Positions 26,732 through 34,500 of a stretch of DNA of 64,000 nucleotides are shown piece after piece; positions within the stretch are counted from its first letter, which is position 1; every line of letters starts with the position of its first letter. The notes under the pieces were generated by a model that saw nothing but the letters and a program-made list of their open reading frames with translations, was not told the DNA's origin and did no database searches. The translations under genes and the position numbers were made by a program. Source of the DNA: Acidovorax sp. MR-S7 (lineage in GTDB: Bacteria > Pseudomonadota > Gammaproteobacteria > Burkholderiales > Burkholderiaceae_C); the NCBI RefSeq assembly GCF_000400995.2, contig NZ_DF238950.1, positions 136,100 through 200,099 on the forward strand, in the 5' to 3' direction.

Positions 26732-27472
26732 TCAGCTGCGGCGCAGCGCATCGACCGCGGCGTGCAGGTCCTGGCTCCACGCGCGGCGGTCGCGCCCCCC
26801 GGCCTGCTGGAGGGCGCCGAAATGCACCACGGCGACCAGCGGCGGCGCCATGAGGGTGCGCCAGACCGAGCCCACCAGGGTCTCGTCGCCGATGTAGCTG
26901 GGCGCATGGCTGGTGGCGCCCGTGCGCCGGTCCACGAAGCGCAGGCCCACGGGCTGCACCGGCGCGCCGGCCGCGACGGCGGCCTCGATCAGGTTGGCGT
27001 GGAAGGGCAGCAGCGTGCGCCCGTCGCCCGTGGTGCCCTCGGGGAACACGGCCAGCACCTCGCCCGCGTGCAGCGCATCGCGCATGCTGCCGACCATGCG
27101 CAGCGCATCGCGGCGCGATGCGCGCTCGATGTAGAGCGTGCCCGCGGCCGTGGCGAGCGTGCCCACGATGGGCCAGCCCTGCACATCGGACTTGGAGATG
27201 AAGCGGCAGTAGCGCGCCGCGTGCATCACTGGGATGTCGAGCCACGAAAGGTGGTTGGCCACGAGCAGCACCGGCCCGTGGCGCGCCGGCTCGCCGTGTA
27301 CCCGCAGCGTGATGCCCGCGCAATGCAGCAGGCCCAGCGCCCAGGCCTGCACACGGGCCTGCTGCTGCTCGGGCGCCATGCGCGGAAAGCGCAGCAGCAC
27401 GACCAGCAGCCCATGCAGCGCGTGGACCAGCAGGCGCAGCACCCGCCATGAGGCCCGCAGTCCGCGCAACAT
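26732..27472 (-). CDS. 1-acyl-sn-glycerol-3-phosphate acyltransferase (PlsC-type)
   Basis: The 246-residue protein has an N-terminal membrane helix (about 15-30) and the acyltransferase motifs NHLSWLD (His at about 74, the HX4D catalytic box), FISKSDV, and VFPEGTTGDG (phosphate-binding block), followed by PVQPVGLRF. It would acylate lysophosphatidic acid, or possibly ornithine lipid or another acceptor, at the inner membrane. It follows pyrC' by 165 bp, which hold a hairpin repeat, so it may be transcribed with the pyrimidine genes or from its own promoter. Confidence 0.9.
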   Translation of the reverse strand: MLRGLRASWRVLRLLVHALHGLLVVLLRFPRMAPEQQQARVQAWALGLLHCAGITLRVHGEPARHGPVLLVANHLSWLDIPVMHAARYCRFISKSDVQGWPIVGTLATAAGTLYIERASRRDALRMVGSMRDALHAGEVLAVFPEGTTGDGRTLLPFHANLIEAAVAAGAPVQPVGLRFVDRRTGATSHAPSYIGDETLVGSVWRTLMAPPLVAVVHFGALQQAGGRDRRAWSQDLHAAVDALRRS

Positions 27473-27577
27473 GGATCAGGGCTCCCTCAAGGTATCCAAG
27501 CATCCACCGGGAGCGTATCTCCAGGCGCTCGGCAGGCCAGCGGGTGCCGTGGAGCGGGCTTGGCCCGGCCACTGGCA

Positions 27578-27630
27578 CCGTCCCCCTTCCCGCAGGAGAA
27601 GGGGGAAGCGGCGCAGCCGCTCAGGGGGCT
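27578..27630. repeat. Double-hairpin intergenic repeat between pyrC' and the acyltransferase gene
   Basis: ccccctt (27582-27588) pairs with aaggggg (27599-27605) around a 10-base loop, followed at once by agcggc-gca-gccgct (27607-27621) and a run of G's. It is different from the AGCGCTT repeat family. As RNA it could stop or slow transcription between the two genes. Confidence 0.6.
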
Positions 27631-27637
27631 GTCCCAT

Positions 27638-28933
27638 TCACCCGCGCTCGAAGGCCAGCTGGCCGCCGACCAGGGTGCAGCGCACGCGGCCCGGCAGCTC
27701 GTAGCCCGAGAACGGCGTGTGCTTGCCCTGGCTGGCCAGGGCGCCGGCCTCTACCGTCCAGTGCGCCGCGGGGTCGACCACGCACAGGTCGCCCACGCCG
27801 CCTTCCACGATGCGGCCCACGCTGGCCTGCAGCGTGCCCAGCGATGTGCCCAGCACGCGCGCGGGCTCGGCCGTGACCACGGCCAGCGCGCGCGCCAGCG
27901 GCACGCCCGCATCGCGCGACCACTTGAGGGCGATGGACAGCAGCAGTTCCAGCCCCGTCGCCCCGGGCTCGGCCTCGGCGAACGGCAGGGTCTTGGCGTC
28001 CTCATCGACGGGCGTGTGGTCGGAGACCAGCGCGTCGATGGTGCCGTCGGCCAGCGCGGCGGCCAGCGCATCGCGGTCGCGCTGCTGGCGCAGCGGCGGC
28101 GTGAGGCGCGCACGGCTGTCGAAGTAGCCGATGTCGGCATCGGTGAGCAGCAGCGAGTGGATGCTCACGTCGCAGCTCACGTTCAGCCCCGCGGCCTTGG
28201 CCTGGCGTACCAGGTCCACGCCCGCGGCGCTGGACAGGCGGCACAGGTGCACGCGCGCGCCGGTGGTCTTGAGCAGCTCGAAGATGGTGTGCAGCGCGAT
28301 GGTCTCGGCCGCCACGGGCACGCCCGAGAGGCCCAGGCGCGTGGCGAGCGGCCCGCTGGCGGCCACGCCTTTGCCCAGGTGCAGCTCCTGCGGGCGCAGC
28401 CAGACGGTGTAGCCGTAGGTGGCGGCGTACTGCAGCGCGCGCTGCATCACCTGGGTGCTGGCCAGGGGCACGTCGGCCTGGCCGAAGCCCACGCAGCCGG
28501 ATTCGGTGAGCTCGGCCATCTCGGTGAGCACCTCGCCGGCCAGCCCGCGCGTGAGCGCGCCCAGCGGGAACAGCCGTGCCTGGTGCAGTTTCTCGGCGCG
28601 GAACTTGAGCATTTCCACCAGGCCGGGCTCGTCGAGCACCGGGTCGGTGTCGGGCGGGCAGACCAGGCTGGTCACGCCGCCCGCGACGGCCGCGGCCATC
28701 TCGGATTCGAGCATGCCTTCGTGCTCGTAGCCGGGCTCGCGCAAGCGCGCGGCGAGGTCCACCAGGCCGGGCAGCACGAGGCAGCCGCCAGCGTCGATCA
28801 CGCGGTTGGGCGTGAAGTCTTTGGGGTCGCGGTCCACCGCGATGATGCGGCCCGCCGCGAGGGCCACGTTGCACACCTTGTCGAGGCCGCTGGCGGGGTC
28901 GATCACCCGGCCGTTCTGGATGAGTATTTTCAT
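27638..28933 (-). CDS. pyrC': Dihydroorotase-like protein PyrC' lacking catalytic zinc ligands (PyrX type)
   Basis: The 431-residue protein has the amidohydrolase barrel of class I dihydroorotases, with the family patterns LPGLVDL...LREPG near the start and ALVSDHTPVD near the end. The metal-binding motif, normally DxHxHxREPG, here reads D59-L-A61-A-R63-L-REPG, so both histidine ligands are replaced. The later HH pair is also reduced (SIHSLLL). In Pseudomonas an equivalent inactive PyrC' is needed to assemble aspartate carbamoyltransferase dodecamers with PyrB. Here it also lies directly downstream of pyrB. ATG at 28933 was preferred to an upstream in-frame start. Confidence 0.9.
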   Translation of the reverse strand: MKILIQNGRVIDPASGLDKVCNVALAAGRIIAVDRDPKDFTPNRVIDAGGCLVLPGLVDLAARLREPGYEHEGMLESEMAAAVAGGVTSLVCPPDTDPVLDEPGLVEMLKFRAEKLHQARLFPLGALTRGLAGEVLTEMAELTESGCVGFGQADVPLASTQVMQRALQYAATYGYTVWLRPQELHLGKGVAASGPLATRLGLSGVPVAAETIALHTIFELLKTTGARVHLCRLSSAAGVDLVRQAKAAGLNVSCDVSIHSLLLTDADIGYFDSRARLTPPLRQQRDRDALAAALADGTIDALVSDHTPVDEDAKTLPFAEAEPGATGLELLLSIALKWSRDAGVPLARALAVVTAEPARVLGTSLGTLQASVGRIVEGGVGDLCVVDPAAHWTVEAGALASQGKHTPFSGYELPGRVRCTLVGGQLAFERG

Positions 28934-28939
28934 GGTTTC

Positions 28940-28998
28940 AAGCCAAATTGGCCGCCAGCGCTTACTGGGAAAGCGCAAGCAGCTATGAAAATAATAGT
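28940..28998. repeat. Dispersed AGCGCTT hairpin repeat, copy 3
   Basis: Between pyrB and pyrC', gccagcgctt (28954-28963) pairs with aagcgcaagc (28971-28980) at 8 of 10 positions, with AGCTAT and an A/T-rich end to the right. It lies inside an apparent operon, so it is unlikely to be a complete terminator. Confidence 0.62.
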
Positions 28999-29000
28999 CT

Positions 29001-29963
29001 TCAAGCCTCGTTCCCGGCGACGATGGACATGACGGCCATGCGCACGGCGATGCCGAAGGTGACCTGCGGCAGGATCACGGCCTGCGGGCCGTCCACCACG
29101 GCGGAGTCGATCTCCACGCCGCGGTTGATGGGGCCGGGGTGCATGACGATGGCGTCGGGCTTGGCGAGAAGCAGCTTCTCGGGCGTGAGGCCGAAGCTCT
29201 TGAAATACTCCTGGCTCGAGGGCAGCAGCGCGCCGCTCATGCGCTCGTTCTGCAGGCGCAGCGTGATGACCACGTCGCAGCCCTTGATGCCCTCCTCCAG
29301 GCTGTGGAACACGCGCACGCCCATCTGCGCCAGGTCGCCGGGCACCAGCGTTCGCGGGCCGACCACGCGCACCTCGGCCGCGCCGAGCGTGGTGAGCGCA
29401 TGGATGTCCGAGCGCGCCACGCGCGAGTGCAGCACGTCGCCGACGATGGCGACCGTGAGGTTGCTGAAGTCCTTCTTGTAGTGCCGGATGGTGTACATGT
29501 CCAGCAGCCCCTGCGTGGGGTGCGAGTGCCGCCCGTCGCCCGCGTTGACCACGTGCACGTGCGGCGCCACGTGCTGCGCGATCAGGTAGGGCGCGCCCGA
29601 CTCGCTGTGGCGCACGACGAAGATGTCGGCGGCCATGGCGCTCAGGTTGTCGATGGTGTCGAGCAGCGTCTCGCCCTTGGCGGTCGATGAGCGCGCGATG
29701 TCGAGGTTGAAAACGTCGGCCGAGAGGCGCTTGGCCGCGATCTCGAACGTGGTGCGCGTGCGCGTGCTGTTCTCGAAGAACAGGTTGAACACGCTCTTGC
29801 CGCGCAGCAGCGGCACCTTCTTGACCTCGCGCTCCTGCACGCTCACGAAGTTGGCGGCGGTGTCGAGGATGTGCGTGACGATATCGCGCGGCAGGCCCTC
29901 GATGGACAGCAGGTGGACCAGCTCGCCGTTCTTGTTGAGTTGGGGGTTGCGCTTGTACAGCAC
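29001..29963 (-). CDS. pyrB: Aspartate carbamoyltransferase catalytic subunit
   Basis: PyrB joins carbamoyl phosphate and aspartate, the first committed step of pyrimidine synthesis. The 320-residue protein has the carbamoyl-phosphate motif [20 protein letters not shown] and [12 protein letters not shown], all conserved. The start is GTG at 29963, two bases after the pyrR stop. No pyrI regulatory subunit is present; the class that pairs with PyrC' fits the neighbouring gene. Confidence 0.96.
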   Translation of the reverse strand: MLYKRNPQLNKNGELVHLLSIEGLPRDIVTHILDTAANFVSVQEREVKKVPLLRGKSVFNLFFENSTRTRTTFEIAAKRLSADVFNLDIARSSTAKGETLLDTIDNLSAMAADIFVVRHSESGAPYLIAQHVAPHVHVVNAGDGRHSHPTQGLLDMYTIRHYKKDFSNLTVAIVGDVLHSRVARSDIHALTTLGAAEVRVVGPRTLVPGDLAQMGVRVFHSLEEGIKGCDVVITLRLQNERMSGALLPSSQEYFKSFGLTPEKLLLAKPDAIVMHPGPINRGVEIDSAVVDGPQAVILPQVTFGIAVRMAVMSIVAGNEA

Positions 29964-29965
29964 CG

Positions 29966-30463
29966 TCAGACCTCTTTGATGTCGAAGTGGAAGGCGCCGC
30001 CCTCGGTACGGGCGAGCGACAGCGATTGGGTGGCGGGCAGCGCGACGCGCGCGGCGGCGAACTCGGCCGCCACGGGCAGCTCGCGCCCGCCGCGGTCCAC
30101 CAGCACCGCCAGGCGCACGCGGGCCGGGCGGCCGTAATCGAACAGCTCATTGAGCACGGCGCGGATGGTGCGGCCGGTGTAGAGCACGTCGTCGAGGACG
30201 AGGATGTCGGCGCCGTTCACGTCGAACGGCAACGTGGTTTGCGTGCTCGCGGCCAGGCCCCGGCTGGCGAAATCGTCGCGGTGCATGCTGGACGACAGCA
30301 CGCCCGCGCTGCCGGGCAGGCCCAGATCCTTCTGCAGCCGCTCGGCCAGCCACGCGCCGCCCGAGGCGATGCCCGCCAGTTGCGTATCCGGCCCGCGCGC
30401 CGCGCGCACGCCGCGCAGCAGCTCGGCGTAGAGCGCCTCGGCGTCCAGCGTCAGGTAACTCAT
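29966..30463 (-). CDS. pyrR: PyrR-type bifunctional pyrimidine regulator / uracil phosphoribosyltransferase
   Basis: The 165-residue protein has the phosphoribosyltransferase fold, with PRPP loop [13 protein letters not shown] (87-99) and [13 protein letters not shown] near the start. PyrR in Bacillus binds pyr mRNA to cause attenuation; in Gram-negative bacteria its role is less certain. The ATG overlaps the ruvX stop as ATGA (30460-30463), and pyrB follows within 2 bp. No PyrR-type anti-terminator hairpin is obvious in the short gaps. Confidence 0.92.
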   Translation of the reverse strand: MSYLTLDAEALYAELLRGVRAARGPDTQLAGIASGGAWLAERLQKDLGLPGSAGVLSSSMHRDDFASRGLAASTQTTLPFDVNGADILVLDDVLYTGRTIRAVLNELFDYGRPARVRLAVLVDRGGRELPVAAEFAAARVALPATQSLSLARTEGGAFHFDIKEV

Positions 30464-30879
30464 GGAAGACTCCTCAAAAACTGTTCCAGGATGATGCAGG
30501 CGGAGGCCGCGTCGGCGTCCCGCGCGCCTTGCGCATGCGCCTCGGTGGTGCTGTAGCGCTCGTCCACCTCGAAGACCTGCAGGCCGAAGCGCCCGCGCAG
30601 CTGGCGCGCGAACTTCTGCGCGCGCGCCGTGTTCTCGTGCGGCGCGCCGTCGGGATGCAGGGGCACGCCTACCACCAGCGCGTCGGGCTGCCACTCGCGG
30701 ATGCGCTCGGCCACCTGGGCGAAGCGCGCATCGCCCTCGGCGCGGATCGTGGCCTGCGGCGTGGCCGTGCGCAGCATGCGCGTGCCGACCGCGACCCCGG
30801 TGCGCTTGAGTCCGAAATCGAAGGCCAGGAAGGATTGGAAGTGCGCGGGAGGGACGGCCGGGGCAGGCTGGCCGCTCAT
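30460..30879 (-). CDS. ruvX: Holliday junction resolvase-like protein RuvX/YqgF
   Basis: This is a 139-residue RNase H-fold nuclease implicated in 16S rRNA 5' processing and in DNA recombination. The motifs are FDFGLKRTGVAVG (acidic Asp21), LVVGVPLHPDG and VDERYSTTEAHAQ, with a C-terminal DADAASACIILEQFL segment. Start ATG overlaps the yqgE stop (30876-30879) and its stop overlaps pyrR, a tight four-gene arrangement widely conserved in proteobacteria. Confidence 0.94.
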   Translation of the reverse strand: MSGQPAPAVPPAHFQSFLAFDFGLKRTGVAVGTRMLRTATPQATIRAEGDARFAQVAERIREWQPDALVVGVPLHPDGAPHENTARAQKFARQLRGRFGLQVFEVDERYSTTEAHAQGARDADAASACIILEQFLRSLP

Positions 30880-31487
30880 GCACGCCCCGCTTCGGGCGAC
30901 AGCATCCACGCCTGCAGCCCCAGCAGGCCCAGGGCACGGTCGTAGCGCTCGCCCACGGGGGTCTCGAAGATCACCGCCGGGTCGGCGCCCACGGTCAGCC
31001 AGCTGTTCTCGGCCAGTTCGGATTCGAGCTGGCCCTCCCCCCAGGACGAGTAGCCCAGCGTGACCAGCACGCGCCGCGGCCCGGCGCCGTGCGACAGCGC
31101 CTCCAGCACGTCCTTGGAGGTGGTCATCTCCAGCCCGCCGGGGATGGCCATGGTCGAGGCGTAGGCGGAGTCGTCCGCCTCTTCGTCGTCCGACGCGGCG
31201 GCGGCGCGCATGGGATCGTGCAGCACGAAGCCCCGCTCGGTCTGCACCGGCCCGCCCTGGAAAACGGGCTCGCGCGTGAGGTCCTTGCGCCCGAGCGACA
31301 GGTCCACCTTCTCGAACAGCCCTTCCAGGCTGATGTCCATGGGCTTGTTGATGATCAGGCCCAGCGCGCCGCGCTCGCTGTGCTCGCACAGGTACACCAC
31401 GCTGCGCGCGAAGGACGCATCTTCCAGCCCCGGCATGGCGATCAGGAAGTGGTGCGTCAGGTTCATGGGCGCGGACTCGGCAGGCAT
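30876..31487 (-). CDS. YqgE/AlgH family protein
   Basis: This is a 203-residue soluble protein of the UPF0301 family, with the pattern NLTHHFLIAMPGLEDASFARSVVYLCEHSERGALGLIINKP at the start and VFQGGPVQTERGFVLHD in the middle. In Pseudomonas the homologue AlgH affects alginate and other virulence regulation; its molecular role is not known. The ATG at 31487 is used; an internal ATG at 31466 would start directly at NLTHHF. It is the first gene of the yqgE-ruvX-pyrR-pyrB-pyrC' run. Confidence 0.9.
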   Translation of the reverse strand: MPAESAPMNLTHHFLIAMPGLEDASFARSVVYLCEHSERGALGLIINKPMDISLEGLFEKVDLSLGRKDLTREPVFQGGPVQTERGFVLHDPMRAAAASDDEEADDSAYASTMAIPGGLEMTTSKDVLEALSHGAGPRRVLVTLGYSSWGEGQLESELAENSWLTVGADPAVIFETPVGERYDRALGLLGLQAWMLSPEAGRA

Positions 31488-31545
31488 GGCCCGATTTTAG
31501 GGCCTGCGCCGCGGGGCCCGGCGAAGCCCCCGCGGATGCGCTGCG

Positions 31546-34500
31546 TCAGGCGCTTGGCACCTCGGCGGCCTGGCGGGTGTAGTGCTGCACCAGGCTCAGC
31601 AATTCCTCGTCGGAGTAGGGCTTGCCGAGGTAGTGGTTCACGCCCAGCTCCATCGCGTGGTCGCGGTGCTTCTGCGCGATGCGCGAGGTGATCATGATGA
31701 TCGGCAGGCCGTGCAGCGCCGCGTCGGCGCGGATGTTGCGGGCCAGGTCGAAGCCGTCCATGCGCGGCATCTCGATATCCGAGAGCACCACCGCCGGCCG
31801 CTCCTCCTGCAGCCGCTCCAGCGCCTGCAGGCCGTCGGCCGCCAGCGCCACGCGGTAGCCCTCGCGCTGCAGCAGGCGCTGGGTGACGCGGCGCACGGTG
31901 ATGGAGTCGTCCACCACCAGGACCAGCGGCACCTGGCTGGCGGAGGCCTGCGGCGCCGCTTCGGGCGTTGCGGGCGCCTCGGCAACGGCCGGCGCATGCG
32001 TGGCGCTGCGCACCTGTTCGCCATACACCGTGGACAGCGCCACGGGGTTGTAGATCAGCACCACGGCGCCGGAAGCCAGCACGGACATGCCGGCCAGGCC
32101 CGGCAGGCGCGACAGCTGCGGCCCCAGGTTCTTCACCACCACTTCCTGGTTGCCCAGCACTTCGTCCACATGCACCGCGATGCGCTGCGACGCGCTGCGC
32201 AGGATGACCACGGGGCGGCTCTTGCCCGCCACTTCCTGGCTGCGCGCGGAAGCCTGCAGCAGGGCGCCCGCCCAGTAGAAGGGCAGGTCGCCCATGCCAT
32301 CGTGGAAGCTGTGGCCGGCATAGGCGGCATCGAGCTCCGCGCCCTTCGTGCGGCGCACGATCTCGATGAGGCTGGCAGGAACGCCGAACGTGAGCGTGCC
32401 CGCGCGCAGCATCACCACCTGCGTCACGGCCGTCGTCAGCGGCAGCACCATGCGGAACGACGAGCCTCGGCCCGCAGCCGTCCCGGTTTCGATGCGGCCG
32501 CCCAGCGCGTTGACTTCCGAGCGCACCACGTCCATGCCGATGCCGCGGCCCGCCAGGCCCGTGACCTCCGTCGCGGTGGAAAAGCCCGGCATGAAGATGA
32601 GCTGCGCCGCATCGGCGTCGGTGAGCGGCGCGTCTTGCGCGATCAGCCCCTGTGCCACGGCCTTGGCACGGATGCGGTCGATGTCCAGGCCCGCGCCGTC
32701 GTCGCGGAACTCCACCGAGACGTCGTTGCCTTCGTGCCGCAGCGCGATGGTGATGGTGCCCACGGCAGGCTTGCCCGCGGCGACCCGTGCCTCGGGGGCC
32801 TCGATGCCGTGGCCGGCGCAGTTGCGCAGCAGGTGCTCGAAGGCGGGCGTCATGCGGTCCAGCACGCCCCGGTCCATTTCGATGGAGCCTCCGGAGATGT
32901 CCAGCTTGATCTGCTTGCCCGTTTCCTTGGAAGCCTGGCGCACCACGGCATAAAGGCGCTCGGAGATGCCCTCGAACTCCACCATGCGGGTGCGCAGCAG
33001 GTCGCGCTGCAGCTCGCGCGCCTGCCGGCCCTGGGCGATCAGGTCGTCCTCGGCGCCCTCCATCGCGCGTTGCATGTTGCGCTGCACCGTGGCCACGTCG
33101 TTCACCGACTCGGCCATCATGCGCGTGAGCTCCTGCACGCGCGTGAAGCGGTCGAACTCCAGCGGGTCGAAGCCCGCCGCCGAATCCCTGGACAGCGCCA
33201 GGCGCGACTGCATCTGCGATTCGGCCTGCACCTCGATGTCGCGCATCTGCTGGCGCAGGCGCTCCAGGTTGCCCGTCAGGTCGTCCAGCGAGCCGCGCAA
33301 CTGCGTCATGCGCGCGTCCAGGCGCGAGCGGGCGATCATCACCTCGCCCGCCTGGTTCACCAGGCGGTCCAGCAGCTGCGCGCGCACCCGCACCGACTGC
33401 CCGCCAGCCGTGCGTGCCGGCACGCTGGCCACGGGCCGCGCCACCGGCGCCACTGCAAGAGGCTTGGGCCGGGACGCAGCCAGCTCGGCCGCGGGCGCTG
33501 CAGCCGCCGGCTCGTCCGGCAGGGCGGCAGCCGGCACGGCCACGGGTTCGGTCAGCGGCTGCGCGCCGATGGTGCGCAATGCGTCGAAGCTCGCCTGCAG
33601 GCCATCGAAGCTCGCCAGCAAGGGCTCGATGTCCTGCGCCGTCACGGCTTCCGTGTCGATCTGCTCGACGGCGGTTTCCATGCGGTGGGCCATTTCACCC
33701 AGCCGCATCGCACCCGCCAGGCGGGCGCTGCCCTTGAGCGTGTGCAGGGCGCGCAGCAACTCGCTGCGCGCGCCCAGGTTCTCGGGGCGTGCCGACCACT
33801 GGCGCAGCGCGGCGCCGAGGGTGGGCAGCAATTCCAGCGCCTCTTCCTCGAAGATCGGGAACAGGTCGGGGTCGATGATGTCCAGCACGTCGATGTCGTC
33901 ATCGACGCTGGATGCCACGGCATGCGCGATGGCGTCATCGATCAGCTGGTCGCGGTCCAGTTCCGTGGCCGGCTGCGCCGAGGGCAGGGCCCGCGCCACG
34001 GCGAGCGGCGCAGGGGCTTCGACGGCGTCCGCGCCTTCCCCTTCGGCAGCCTCGTCCTCCAGCTGGGCCATGCCGCTGGTCACCTCGGTCTGCAGGATGG
34101 CTTGCAACTGCTCCAGCAACTGCGCGTTGGGCTCCTTGAGGAAGCCGGCGGCGAACTGGTGCAGCAGGCGGCGGATGTCGTCGGCTGCCGCATTGAAGCA
34201 CTGCGCCTGCTCGGGCAGGCCGCGCGGCTGCAGCTGCACGTGCTGCAGCGCATGCTCCAGCATGCGCGCCATTTCCGACAGCGCCGCGAACCCCACGGTG
34301 GCGGAGCTGCCTGCGAGGGAATGGGCCAGCGCCACCGCCGTATCGGGCAGCGGTCGGTGCAGCTCCAGCGACCACTCCTGCAGCGACGTGACCAGCCGTC
34401 GCGACCATTCGTCCGCTTCGTTGAGGTAGACGTTGTACAGCGGTATGCCGATGCGCAGGTGCTCGATGACCTTGACAGCCTCATCGACCGGCACAGCCGC

